Shown: piece after piece, positions 8,806 to 17,932 of the stretch
Layout: every line of letters begins with the position of its first letter
Position numbering within the stretch: the first letter of the stretch is position 1
Origin: JBBTDV01 sp038042605
GTDB taxonomy: Bacteria > Bdellovibrionota > UBA1018
DNA: 64,000 bases
Assembly: GCA_964358645.1 (NCBI GenBank)
Contig: CAYHPW010000006.1
Span: 1-64,000 of the forward strand
Direction of reading: 5' to 3'
Position numbers and translations under genes: made by a program
The notes under the pieces: model-generated
Databases searched by the model: none
The model's input: the letters and a program-made list of their open reading frames with translations, nothing else
Told to the model about the DNA's origin: nothing

Positions 8806-10010
8806 TTCGTCACCCACTTGGTATATTCAATCTCTGGTTCGTTGGCAAAAAGCATGACCATTCTATCCAGGCCGATGGCTATACCGCTGCAAGGGGGTAG
8901 GCCCTCTTCTAGGGCATGCAAAAACTCTTCATCAATTGGTGTTTCAGGGAAATACGCCCCATATAGTTCTTTTCGCCGCTGCATGTCCCGCTTAAATCTC
9001 ATTCGTTGTTCGATGGGATCGGTGAGTTCCTCAAAAGCGTTTCCGAGTTCCATCCCGCCAATGAATACTTCGAAACGTTTTGCCCATATGCTTCCATCGG
9101 GATCTGTGTCTAGTGCGGATAGTGCTGCTTGTGAAGGTGGGTAGCGGTAGATAAAAACAGCTTTATCTTGTGGGAGTTTTGGTTCGATAATATTAAGCCA
9201 GATCTTAAAAAATATATCATCCCAATCTTCGTCATGATTTGTCCTAAGATTGTGCTGTTTGCATTCATTTGCTAGTTTATCCCTGTTATCGCATTTGACT
9301 AAATCTATACCGGCATGCTCCATAAAAAGCTGGCGCACACTCAGTCGCGGCCATGGAGCTGATAGCGAAATGCTATTAGATCCATATTTGATAATAGATT
9401 TGCCATAAGTGTCCTTTGCTATCAGCCTGAATAATTCTTCAACATCATCCATCAGTTTTTCGTAACCGGCATATGCCCTATACCACTCCAGCATGGTGAA
9501 TTCAGGAAGGTGAGTTTTTGAGCGCACTTCATCTCGGAACGAAGGGCATATTTGGAAAATTTTTTCTAATCCACCCACAAGCAAACGCTTCATGGCAAAC
9601 TCAGGCGATGTTGGCAGATAAAACTCTCTTGGGCCGCCATGAACTTTGAATGGCTTTATATGGGGTTCCATGCCTGGACAAGGAACGAGCAGCGGGGTGT
9701 GAACTTCTTGGAACTTTTGCATAGAGAAAAAATTGCGTATTGTATTTTCTATTTCAGACCGCACCCCTGTTGCATGCATTCTCCGCTTATTGAGAATATG
9801 CTCCATCCATTTAATAGATTTTCTATGGCTTCTGTTCGGTGTTAAAATGCGGCAGGTACCGTTTTGTATTTCTATTATACTGCCTAGAAGAGCAGCTTTG
9901 TTTTTGGGTGTCCTGCTTACACTTACCGTGGATGTGCCTTTTTCATTTCTTACCTGGATTGACAAGCCGCTAATCGCAATACATCGGCCTCTTATAGTTT
10001 TTGTGGTCAT
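8802..10010 (-). CDS. epmA: EpmA-like elongation factor P lysyl ligase (LysRS paralogue) with N-terminal extension
   Basis: Class II aminoacyl-tRNA-synthetase-type enzyme related to EpmA (GenX/PoxA), which attaches (R)-beta-lysine to a lysine of EF-P. Core signatures: PEFAMKRLL (about 136-144), IFQICPSFRDE (motif 2, about 151-161), HLPEFTMLEWYR, and the C-terminal CSGIAIGLDRMVML (motif 3). EpmA is normally ~325 residues with no anticodon-binding domain. Here about 70 extra N-terminal residues show alternating beta-strand patterns like a small OB fold. ATG 10010 is preferred over GTG 10028 because AAGGTGAT lies 6-13 bases upstream of it. The partners EpmB and EF-P are not in this window. A free-standing LysRS is less likely because the core resembles EpmA. 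Confidence 0.85.
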   Translation of the reverse strand: MTTKTIRGRCIAISGLSIQVRNEKGTSTVSVSRTPKNKAALLGSIIEIQNGTCRILTPNRSHRKSIKWMEHILNKRRMHATGVRSEIENTIRNFFSMQKFQEVHTPLLVPCPGMEPHIKPFKVHGGPREFYLPTSPEFAMKRLLVGGLEKIFQICPSFRDEVRSKTHLPEFTMLEWYRAYAGYEKLMDDVEELFRLIAKDTYGKSIIKYGSNSISLSAPWPRLSVRQLFMEHAGIDLVKCDNRDKLANECKQHNLRTNHDEDWDDIFFKIWLNIIEPKLPQDKAVFIYRYPPSQAALSALDTDPDGSIWAKRFEVFIGGMELGNAFEELTDPIEQRMRFKRDMQRRKELYGAYFPETPIDEEFLHALEEGLPPCSGIAIGLDRMVMLFANEPEIEYTKWVTN

Positions 10011-10068
10011 TCTTATCACCTTGCGCACATGATAGTTCGGTGCAATATGTTTTGTTTAAGGTACTATA

Positions 10069-11535
10069 ATGGTGAAGTTTGTTAGTCATCTGGATTTACG
10101 TGCCAAGATCAGTTTGATTTTAGTCGGCGTTATTTTACCAACATTCTTGATTGTCACAATCGCACAAAACAAGCTGACGCGGCCGCTTTTAGAAGAAGAG
10201 ATAAGGCAAATAGGGCTTACCACGGCTAAGACACTCGCAGCAGAGATAGCTAATTCGAGGTTATTCTCCACGCCGGAGCCAGTTCAAGCTATTGAAAATC
10301 AAATACAAGAGTTGCTTTTTTCACATCCTAATATTGTTCGAATAGATGTCTTTCAGAAAGATCACACGACCGGGCTTGGTAAGCTGATTGCTTCTAACAT
10401 GGAAGAAGAGGAACCGGGGTCGCAGCTCCCAACCGCGCTTCTTATCGATTCGACTAGAAGTGAATTTGAGACCGATGAGGAAGGAAGTGGATATTGGAAG
10501 GTGATTGCACCCATTGAGCATCGTGTTCGTGAGAGCGGCCGAGAGTTAAGGGGCCAGCGCAAGATCCTTGGCAATGTGCACGTCACTGTTACAACTAAAC
10601 TGATTGGTCGGTTGATGTCTGCATTTTGGAAAATAACCGCAGTGGCTGCGGCATTTAGTGTGGTAACTCTTATCCTATTATTGAGTTATTTTTTACGAAA
10701 AACTATTGAAAATGAGAGGCTTTTGCAAAGAGCAAAAAATCAGAATATCCAGCTCACGGAGCAGCTTCATGAAGCCCAGAGACAGATCATGAACACAGAA
10801 AAACTGGCCGTGATGGGTCAGCTGACAGCTAGTTTTGCACATGAAATAGGCACTCCACTGAACGCGATCAGCGGGCATCTTCAATTGCTGCAGGAAGAGC
10901 TTGGTCAAGTTGCCAGATCGAATGGGCAGGCGACACTGATTGCAGGCAGTTTTGAAAGGCTTCAGATCATTGGCGGGCAGCTTTTAAAAATAGAAACGGT
11001 GGTCAAAAATTTCCTTCAGAGCACGGTTAAGCCGGCTTCGCAAAGTCAGCTTGTCGATATAAATAGGATCATAGATAAATCTATCAGTATTTTGCAGCCG
11101 AGAATCGATGCTACAGGAATAGAGGTCAGGCGTGTTTTTGATAGAAAGATAGGACCATTGAGAGCGGTGCCGCTCGATATGGAACAGATGATACTAAATC
11201 TGCTAAGTAACTCACTGGATAGTCTTAAGGAAAAAAATAAGTTTAAGGAGAAAGACCAACTATTATTGGAGGTTTCAAGCAAGATAGAGGGATCTGCCGA
11301 CGGCCAGTGGGCGCGCATCTGTATTTATGATACTGGTGTGGGTATAAGCAGGGCGGATTTAGGCAATGTTCTAAAGCCTTTTTTTACTACAAAGCCTCCT
11401 GGGGAGGGTACGGGTTTCGGGCTTACTATATGTAGGCAGCTTGCCCATAAATATGGCGGTTTTTTGGAGATAGATTCCAGACAAGATGTTTGGACGCGAG
11501 TGGTAATTAAAATCCCGTATAGTGTTGTCATATAG
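10069..11535 (+). CDS. Membrane sensor histidine kinase (NtrB/ZraS-like)
   Basis: Sensor kinase of 488 residues that should phosphorylate the response regulator encoded next to it. It has a first membrane helix at about residues 13-32, a periplasmic sensor region of about 150 residues, a second helix at about 186-205, then a coiled-coil linker. The HisKA box SFAHEIGTPLN has the phospho-acceptor H258. The GHKL ATPase carries the N box (LLSNSLDS), the G1 box (YDTGVGIS) and the G2 box (GEGTGFGL). No obvious HAMP domain is visible, though the linker could be a degenerate one. It is 18 bases upstream of the regulator. The signal is unknown. Confidence 0.92.
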   Translation: MVKFVSHLDLRAKISLILVGVILPTFLIVTIAQNKLTRPLLEEEIRQIGLTTAKTLAAEIANSRLFSTPEPVQAIENQIQELLFSHPNIVRIDVFQKDHTTGLGKLIASNMEEEEPGSQLPTALLIDSTRSEFETDEEGSGYWKVIAPIEHRVRESGRELRGQRKILGNVHVTVTTKLIGRLMSAFWKITAVAAAFSVVTLILLLSYFLRKTIENERLLQRAKNQNIQLTEQLHEAQRQIMNTEKLAVMGQLTASFAHEIGTPLNAISGHLQLLQEELGQVARSNGQATLIAGSFERLQIIGGQLLKIETVVKNFLQSTVKPASQSQLVDINRIIDKSISILQPRIDATGIEVRRVFDRKIGPLRAVPLDMEQMILNLLSNSLDSLKEKNKFKEKDQLLLEVSSKIEGSADGQWARICIYDTGVGISRADLGNVLKPFFTTKPPGEGTGFGLTICRQLAHKYGGFLEIDSRQDVWTRVVIKIPYSVVI

Positions 11536-11553
11536 AATTGGAATATTAAAAAC

Positions 11554-12963
11554 ATGATTGCTGCAGATGTGGCTATGAAACTCAAGGTACTGATTATTGA
11601 TGATGATGAAGTCACCAGAAAGTTACTGAAAGAAATTTTAGATAAAGAAGGATATGTTATTTGTTTAGCTTCTAGCGGTGAAGAAGCTATTCGGCTTATT
11701 AAGCGTGAAGTATTTCCAATAATCTTGTCAGATATAAGAATGCTTGAACTTGATGGCATGGCAGTGCTTCGAGCAGTTAAGAAATCCGGGGCGCGTTCAG
11801 CCGTTATTCTTATGACGGGCTTTGGTAGCATGGAAGGAGCTGTTGAGGCAATACGTGACGGAGCATTTGATTATGTGAGTAAGCCATTTAAAATCGATGC
11901 GCTTAAAGCCGTTGTTACCAGGGCTGCTAAGCACTGGGAGTTGGTGCATAACCAGCGAAGCAATGTGGCGTCGGGTAGGATTGAGGTAAAATTTAGCGGT
12001 CTTACCGGAAAGTCACAGAGGATTGTTGATGTATACAAAACCCTGGCTCGTGCCGCCATGTCTGCCAGCAACGTTCTTGTAACTGGCGAGCGGGGTACTG
12101 GTAAGGATCTGGTAGCGCGAGCGATACATGGAAACAGTTCAAGGCGCAGCAAGCACTTCGTGACGGTTAACTGTGGTGCAATAGCGGAAAATCTTCTGGA
12201 GTCGGAACTATTCGGACAAGTAAAAGGTGCTTTTTCCGGTGTAGCAGCTGAAAAGCGTGGATTTTTCGAAGAAGCGGACGGTGGAACTATTTTTCTTGAT
12301 GAAGTTGAAAATGTTCCAGCCGCACTGCAGGTGAAGCTTGTAAGGGTTTTTCAGGATGGAGAAATCAAGCCGTTGGGTTCATCTCAATCTAAAAAAATTG
12401 ATGTCCGGATTATAGCGGCTGCACATCAAGATTTGGATTTGTTTGTTAAGGCAGGAAAATTTAGAGAGGATTTATACTACAAGTTAAAAGTCATCATGAT
12501 TGATCTCCCGCCCTTGCGTGAAAGGATTGATGATTTGCCAGACCTTGTTGGTCACTTTCTAGCCATCTATGGTGAAAAGAACAAGAAGATGGTTTCGCAT
12601 GTCTCTGAAGAGGCGATGAAAATTCTCAGCAAATATCATTGGCCTGGTAATATCAGGGAATTAGAACATGCCATAGAACATGCCGTGGCCATGACAAGTA
12701 CGACGGTGCTTTTCCCTGAGGATTTCCCGATGGAAATAACACGTGCACAAGATAACGATTGGCGCAGTGATAATCATATGGCTAGATTGTCAAGGCCGGA
12801 GCCTGTCTCAGACACATTAGATAATATGGAACGTGCTCATATAATAAAAGTGCTACAAGATGTGAATTTCAACAAATCAAAGGCCTCTGAAATTCTAGGG
12901 ATTGATAGAGCGACACTTTATCGCAAAGCCCAGCGTTACGGCATCGATATGAGCGGGAAATGA
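11554..12963 (+). CDS. NtrC-family sigma-54 response regulator
   Basis: Receiver domain with acidic pocket DDD and phospho-acceptor D60 (LSDIRM), an AAA+ sigma-54 interaction domain, and a C-terminal Fis-type helix-turn-helix (SEILGIDRATLYRKAQRYG). Walker A is GERGTGKD and Walker B is GTIFLDEV. The sigma-54 contact loop reads GAFSGV at residues 225-230 instead of the usual GAFTGA. The WPGNIRELEHAI motif is normal. The protein should activate a sigma-54 promoter when phosphorylated by the upstream kinase. An alternative start at ATG 11575 would remove seven residues; neither start has a strong ribosome site. No convincing -24/-12 promoter was seen nearby, so its target is unknown. Confidence 0.92.
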   Translation: MIAADVAMKLKVLIIDDDEVTRKLLKEILDKEGYVICLASSGEEAIRLIKREVFPIILSDIRMLELDGMAVLRAVKKSGARSAVILMTGFGSMEGAVEAIRDGAFDYVSKPFKIDALKAVVTRAAKHWELVHNQRSNVASGRIEVKFSGLTGKSQRIVDVYKTLARAAMSASNVLVTGERGTGKDLVARAIHGNSSRRSKHFVTVNCGAIAENLLESELFGQVKGAFSGVAAEKRGFFEEADGGTIFLDEVENVPAALQVKLVRVFQDGEIKPLGSSQSKKIDVRIIAAAHQDLDLFVKAGKFREDLYYKLKVIMIDLPPLRERIDDLPDLVGHFLAIYGEKNKKMVSHVSEEAMKILSKYHWPGNIRELEHAIEHAVAMTSTTVLFPEDFPMEITRAQDNDWRSDNHMARLSRPEPVSDTLDNMERAHIIKVLQDVNFNKSKASEILGIDRATLYRKAQRYGIDMSGK

Positions 12964-12976
12964 GGTTTTACCATCA

Positions 12977-13567
12977 GTGGATGAATTCGTATTAAAATTG
13001 GAAGCGGCATTAAAGCTGGAGATGCCATATTCCGAGCGCCCCAGCGCACCAAGTGGCACACCAGCTGCTGTATTGATGCTTTTTGGTAGTGATGGGAAAC
13101 TGGAATTACCATCACTTTTGCTGGTCAAGCGGACTGATTTGGTTGAAACACATAAGGGACAAATGGCATTTCCTGGTGGGGTTATAGACAAGGAGGATGA
13201 AAGTCCGGTTGCAGCAGCACTGCGTGAAACGCATGAGGAAGTAGGTTTGAAGCCGTCAGATATTAATGTCATTGGGCAAATGCCGGGCATTTGGACAGTT
13301 ACAGGTTTTTGGATAACGCCAGTGGTGGGATATCTTACACGACCATTGCAAGGGTTGGAAATAATAACCAATCCTGTTGAAGTTGCCGAAACGGTATGGA
13401 TACCGCTGTCGGTGTTGATGGAAGATGGTATTTATCGTTCTGAGAACCTCGCCATACGAGGCAAGAATTACGTGATACATTCATACCGGGTTAAAAATTA
13501 TTTTATTTGGGGTGCAACGGGAGCAATTATTAAAAACATGCTCGATCGATTGCATGCTTTGCGGTAA
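12977..13567 (+). CDS. Nudix hydrolase, CoA pyrophosphatase-like (NudL/YeaB type)
   Basis: Predicted to cleave CoA or a related nucleoside diphosphate derivative. The full Nudix box is present (GGVIDKEDESPVAAALRETH, continuing EEVGL). It is preceded by the CoA-specific LLVKR...ETHKGQMAFPGG element seen in NudL-type enzymes. Length is 196 residues, as expected. The start is GTG 12977, with GAGG at 12962-12965 overlapping the stop of the regulator gene, so translation may be coupled to it. An ATG at 13022 is possible but would trim the N terminus. Confidence 0.88.
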   Translation: MDEFVLKLEAALKLEMPYSERPSAPSGTPAAVLMLFGSDGKLELPSLLLVKRTDLVETHKGQMAFPGGVIDKEDESPVAAALRETHEEVGLKPSDINVIGQMPGIWTVTGFWITPVVGYLTRPLQGLEIITNPVEVAETVWIPLSVLMEDGIYRSENLAIRGKNYVIHSYRVKNYFIWGATGAIIKNMLDRLHALR

Positions 13568-13576
13568 ATTTACTCA

Positions 13577-14077
13577 ATGAGAAAACTTTTATCAGTGTTG
13601 TTTGTGATGTCGGTTGTCATAACCTTTCCAATTGCTTTTGCTGAGGATTGGAAGGGGGCGGACGACGGAGCTGAATTCCATCTTGGCGCATTGACTGGTA
13701 TTGGTGTCGTGGATTCATCAGGAGGGTTTGCAATACTCGCCAGCGGGGCCAAGAAAATCATAAGAAACGGATTTGTTCCCGATATCAACAACTCGGTGCT
13801 TATCGAGATGGAATTGGGTCCTATGTTTGTTTCCAAGGGTACTCCTTTTTTCTATAGTACGCATCTGAGATGGGATTTCACAAAAGATAGCCAATGGATT
13901 TTTTTTGCCATTGGCGGTGTCGCCGGTCATATAACCGGGTCGGGATTGGGTAGCCGCTTTTTGCTTTTTCCACGCTTTGGGGTAGGGGCGCTTTGGGGTG
14001 TGGCAGAGACTTTTTTGGTGCGCGCGGAACTCAGCCATGAGTTGATTGCCGCAGGGGTTTTGTTTCCACTGTACTAA
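13577..14077 (+). CDS. Secreted small protein, possibly an outer-membrane beta-barrel
   Basis: Signal peptide of about 22 residues (MRKLLSVLFVMSVVITF...AFA). The mature part of ~144 residues has alternating hydrophobic strands, many glycines (GALTGIGV, GGVAGHITGSGLG) and an aromatic/aliphatic C-terminal end (VLFPLY). These are features of a small outer-membrane barrel, but no family is recognised. It lies 9 bases after the Nudix gene on the same strand and is convergent with the ROK kinase gene. Confidence 0.75.
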   Translation: MRKLLSVLFVMSVVITFPIAFAEDWKGADDGAEFHLGALTGIGVVDSSGGFAILASGAKKIIRNGFVPDINNSVLIEMELGPMFVSKGTPFFYSTHLRWDFTKDSQWIFFAIGGVAGHITGSGLGSRFLLFPRFGVGALWGVAETFLVRAELSHELIAAGVLFPLY

Positions 14078-14094
14078 AGGTGGTGTGTTGGTCT

Positions 14095-15075
14095 TTACTT
14101 TGCCGCCGACACGCCAAGCTGGTTGCGGTTAAAGGCCACGTATGCGCCGCCGATCAGGCCAGAGCGGTTTTCTAGCGATGATGTCGTCAGTCCTGGCATA
14201 AGGTCAGGTGAGGCGCGCCTTCTGATAAGCATTTTTTCAAGATGAGCCGAAGTTTTTTCAATGAACAGATCTGATGCATTTGCAAAGCTTCCGGCAAATA
14301 TGACTATCTCTGGCGCGTAAATCACTACGTAATTATGTATGGCAATCGCCATCATCAGTGCATATTCTTCAAAGGCGGCTAGTGCGCTTTTATCGTGTTG
14401 GCGGGCAAGAGCAGCTATTTCCTCCGCTGAAAGTTCCTTTATCATGAACTTAGTGCTTGCGCGTTTGCCGAAATTACGTCCTGAAAGATAAGCTTCAGCG
14501 CAGCCGAAGTTCCCGCAACCACATGGAGCAGACTTGTCGCCATGATTTATGATCAGATGCCCGGCTTCTGGGTGAAGGCCGCGCCCGGCCCTTACAAGCG
14601 AATCGTTGCATATGATTCCGGTTCCGAGGCCTGTACCTAGCGTCAATATCATGGCATTTTTATATTTTCTTGCGCTTCCAACCCAATGTTCCGCTAGAAT
14701 GGCCGCAGCGGCGTCGTTTTCCAAAAAAACCTGGCGTTTCAATTTTTTTTTCAATATGCCGGCTAAATGTACTTTTCCCCATGTCCCTGTTTTACTCGCG
14801 AAATTCGTGGGGTCTAGGAGCATTCCTTTCACTGGATCCAATGGACCTGCTGATGCCACGCCAATGCGGTGGATTTTTGGATAGCGGTTTAGGAATTTTT
14901 TGCCGATTTCAACAAGCTGATTTATTACAGCCGTCTTGCCTTGTTCTAACGCCACTGGCACGCGTATCTCTTCAAGGATTCTGCCTTTGGAATTCATGAC
15001 ACCCGCCGCCACTTTTGTGCCACCAAGATCATATGCCAAAACATGTTCTGTGAAACGTGAGGCTTTATGAGCCAT
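14095..15075 (-). CDS. ROK-family sugar kinase (glucokinase-like)
   Basis: ATP-dependent sugar kinase of 326 residues. The N-terminal phosphate loop is DLGGTKVAAGV. The ROK signature region has GTGLGTGI, EAGHLI and a zinc site CGCGNFGC followed by AEAYLSG, and VIFAGSF lies near the C terminus. These are all typical of bacterial glucokinase, fructokinase or N-acetylmannosamine kinase; the sugar is not resolved. A DNA-binding repressor domain is absent. A short GGTGA lies just before the ATG. The start codon is only 8 bases from the divergent FtsK start. Confidence 0.88.
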   Translation of the reverse strand: MAHKASRFTEHVLAYDLGGTKVAAGVMNSKGRILEEIRVPVALEQGKTAVINQLVEIGKKFLNRYPKIHRIGVASAGPLDPVKGMLLDPTNFASKTGTWGKVHLAGILKKKLKRQVFLENDAAAAILAEHWVGSARKYKNAMILTLGTGLGTGIICNDSLVRAGRGLHPEAGHLIINHGDKSAPCGCGNFGCAEAYLSGRNFGKRASTKFMIKELSAEEIAALARQHDKSALAAFEEYALMMAIAIHNYVVIYAPEIVIFAGSFANASDLFIEKTSAHLEKMLIRRRASPDLMPGLTTSSLENRSGLIGGAYVAFNRNQLGVSAAK

Positions 15076-15083
15076 GAATCACC

Positions 15084-17639
15084 ATGTACCATAGTATTAT
15101 GGAAAGCCTATCTAGAAGTTTTGGGAATACGCCCACTCATCGCATCCAAAAAATCAAAAAGAACTCTTCTATCGAAGCATCAAGCATTATACTGTTTGCC
15201 TTCGCTATATTCACGCTGTTTGCGCTGCTGACGTTCAGTCCATCGGATCCATCCATCTTCAGCAATGTAAAAGGCAATGCTGTAAATGCCTGCGGAAGAA
15301 TCGGGGCATATCTTTCATCATTGGTTCTACAATGGTTTGGGATGGGCGCCTTTCTACTGCCAGCGGCATTTTTTTTCCTTGCAGCTGTAGTGCACAAGCG
15401 CGAGGGAGCTTGGCGTGTTATCAGTACGTTGGTTGCAATGTTTTTTACGGTTATGTCACTTACGGTTTTTCTCAGTATCCAGTGGAAATACTGGCCGTAC
15501 TCAGGAGCGCTGCTGTTGACAGGAGGTTTGCTGGGTACATGGGCTGCTGAATTATTGGTTCCCAATCTTAATTCCATAGGTGCATCAATCGCTTCATTGC
15601 TGGTTTTCTTTGTATCTCTTGCTTTATCTACGCCCATCAGTGTCGCCAGGGCTGGTGCTGTGGTTATCAAAGCCACGTGGGACGTCGTTTGGAGCTTATC
15701 CAAATATCTAACTTGGTGGATGATTAAGATGGTGGGGCTGGTATCAGTGCGTGTGAGCGATGTCACGATTCCACGTATTTCAAAACCAATCAGCAGATAT
15801 TTTCAAGATTTTATTGGGCGTAGTTGGTGGAATTCTGGAGGGAACAAGCAAAGGATAGCTAGATCTGCTAATATTTCACCGCTTACGGATAAACCTTTCA
15901 TAGGGTTAAATCCTGTACTGCCCGTACCCCCATCGGTGCAACTATCCATGAATGAATATTGTGACAAGAAATTATCTATTGAAACTGCCAGTGAACCACT
16001 TATATTGCCGCGCTACCAAGGCGAGGCCAAGCCTATTGTGGCCACTGCCGAAAAAATGTCTAGCCGCATGGGGCGTGGAATAAGCGGGATAAGATGGAAA
16101 CGCGGGCAATGGAAGCTCCCCACCCTAGAGTTCCTTCTGCAACCACCTAAGGTTGAATCCTCCGTCGATCAGGAAAGACTTCTTGAAAATTCAAAAATAT
16201 TAACGCAAAAATTCCTGGATTTTGGCATTGATGGCAGAGTGGTCGCTGTCCGACCTGGTCCGGTCATAACTTTATATGAGTTTAGTCCAGGTCCTGGCGT
16301 GAAGATTTCAAGGATAGCAGCATTGGCGGATGACCTTTCTATGGCTTTATCCGCGCAAAGCGTGAGGATTATAGCACCACTGCCTGGAAAATCCGTGGTA
16401 GGGATCGAGATTCCAAGTGAAAATCGCGAGATTGTATATCTGCGGGAATTTCTGCAAAGCCCAGAATTTTACAGTCCCAAAAACACTATCTCAGTTGTTA
16501 TGGGCAAGGACACTAGCGGCGAGCCATATATTTCTGATTTAGCTAAGATGCCGCATCTGCTATGCGCAGGTCAGACTGGCGCTGGTAAGTCAGTGTTCAT
16601 GAACAGCCTGATATGTTCGTTTGTATATCGTTTTACCCCAGATGAGCTTCGCATGATCCTGGTTGATCCGAAGTTTATTGAATTCAGGGCGTATCAAGAT
16701 ATCCCACATCTTTTGCTCCCCGTGGTGGATGACCCGAAACAGGCCAGTACTGCGCTAAAGTGGGCAGTGCGTGAGATGGAAAGGCGTTATAGGATTCTTG
16801 CAAAGATAGGCGTGAGGAATCTTCTGGCTTTCAATCAGAAAGTCGATGAAATGGGTGCCGATGTCGTTCATGATCTTTTGTTGTCCGAAGAGAATAACTC
16901 CGAATCGCCGGCCGCGGCGTCACAAGTTTATAATACTAATGCAGCAGATTGGATGGAGGCGTTTGAGCCGGATGAAACTGGAGCGCCTAAAGTAGGAAGG
17001 CTGCCATATATTGTTATCATTATTGATGAGCTAGCTGATTTGATGATGATTGCAAGAAAAGAAGTTGAAGTCTCCATAGCCCGCATAGCCCAGAAAGCAC
17101 GAGCTGCAGGAATTCATCTTATTGTTGCCACGCAAAGGCCATCGACTGATGTGATAACTGGGTTGATAAAAGCAAATTTACCTTCAAGAGTGTCATTTCA
17201 GCTTGCCAGTTACATTGATTCAAAAACGATACTCGACCGTGCGGGCGCTGAGCGGCTTGTTGGCCAAGGCGATATGCTTTTTAGCCCACCTGGGATGTCT
17301 CAAATAGTCAGGCTCCATGGAGCATACGTGGATGATGATGAGATATCTAAAATAACATCTTTTCTGCGTGCGCAAGACAAGCCTCTTTATCGCAATGAGA
17401 TATTGATCGAGGATGATGATTCTGAGGACTCTGAAGGTTTGAACGCTGACGAATTAGACGAGCTTTTTGAAAATGCTGTTGAACTTGTTAAGAGTTCCGG
17501 CCATGCATCAGCCAGTTTCTTGCAGCGGCACCTTAAAATAGGCTATAACCGCGCTGCCAGGATGATCGAAACAATGGAAGCGCGCGGAATCGTTGGCCCT
17601 GCCGACGGTGCTCGCCCGCGTGAGGTGTTGTTGCCCTGA
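15084..17639 (+). CDS. ftsK: FtsK/SpoIIIE DNA translocase
   Basis: Septal DNA pump that clears chromosomal DNA from the division plane. The N-terminal region has four to five membrane helices (about residues 30-205), followed by a ~150-residue linker. The motor domain has Walker A GQTGAGKS (496-503), Walker B VIIIDELADLMM (D648), the ATQRPS motif and SYIDSKTILD. The C-terminal gamma winged helix (LQRHLKIGYNRAARMIE) reads KOPS-type DNA signs. Length 851 is within the normal range. The start at ATG 15084 has no good ribosome site, ATG 15099 is equally possible, and both are unusually close to the divergent ROK kinase start. Confidence 0.95.
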   Translation: MYHSIMESLSRSFGNTPTHRIQKIKKNSSIEASSIILFAFAIFTLFALLTFSPSDPSIFSNVKGNAVNACGRIGAYLSSLVLQWFGMGAFLLPAAFFFLAAVVHKREGAWRVISTLVAMFFTVMSLTVFLSIQWKYWPYSGALLLTGGLLGTWAAELLVPNLNSIGASIASLLVFFVSLALSTPISVARAGAVVIKATWDVVWSLSKYLTWWMIKMVGLVSVRVSDVTIPRISKPISRYFQDFIGRSWWNSGGNKQRIARSANISPLTDKPFIGLNPVLPVPPSVQLSMNEYCDKKLSIETASEPLILPRYQGEAKPIVATAEKMSSRMGRGISGIRWKRGQWKLPTLEFLLQPPKVESSVDQERLLENSKILTQKFLDFGIDGRVVAVRPGPVITLYEFSPGPGVKISRIAALADDLSMALSAQSVRIIAPLPGKSVVGIEIPSENREIVYLREFLQSPEFYSPKNTISVVMGKDTSGEPYISDLAKMPHLLCAGQTGAGKSVFMNSLICSFVYRFTPDELRMILVDPKFIEFRAYQDIPHLLLPVVDDPKQASTALKWAVREMERRYRILAKIGVRNLLAFNQKVDEMGADVVHDLLLSEENNSESPAAASQVYNTNAADWMEAFEPDETGAPKVGRLPYIVIIIDELADLMMIARKEVEVSIARIAQKARAAGIHLIVATQRPSTDVITGLIKANLPSRVSFQLASYIDSKTILDRAGAERLVGQGDMLFSPPGMSQIVRLHGAYVDDDEISKITSFLRAQDKPLYRNEILIEDDDSEDSEGLNADELDELFENAVELVKSSGHASASFLQRHLKIGYNRAARMIETMEARGIVGPADGARPREVLLP

Positions 17640-17683
17640 GTTGTGTTTTATTACCTGGTTTGTTAGTTTTTTATTGGAAAAAA

Positions 17684-17932
17684 ATGATTCAACTTATGTG
17701 TGCTGTTTTGATTTTGGGAATGACATGGCAGATAAGCGCTTTTGGTGATGAGCAAGAGCCGGAAATTCCGCAAGTCCAGCCAAGCGCTTCCCACAGACCG
17801 AAACTGAAAGGCAAGAAATCACGTGAAAAAGAAGTTGAAGGCACAGAAGCCCTCGACCGTTTTGAGGCAGACACCATTATTAAAAGCAAGTACCAATACA
17901 ACGGGGAATATCTCGAAGTGGATCCGGATTAA
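17684..17932 (+). CDS. Small secreted protein of unknown function
   Basis: ATG 17684 is preceded by GGAAAA and gives a clear signal peptide (MIQLMCAVLILGMTWQ...AFG). A Pro/Lys-rich linker follows, then a compact C-terminal motif (ALDRFEADTIIKSKYQYNG). A longer frame from TTG 17660 would add eight residues. The last ~110 bases overlap, in another frame, the longest possible version of the CCA-adding enzyme gene. The C-terminal part looks like ordinary constrained coding sequence, so the overlap probably means the downstream gene starts later. The mature protein of ~60 residues is periplasmic or surface-exposed. Confidence 0.65.
   Translation: MIQLMCAVLILGMTWQISAFGDEQEPEIPQVQPSASHRPKLKGKKSREKEVEGTEALDRFEADTIIKSKYQYNGEYLEVDPD

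Noticed and set aside
8818..9144. 108-codon plus-strand frame
   Set aside because: Opposite strand of the EpmA-like catalytic domain; shadow frame.
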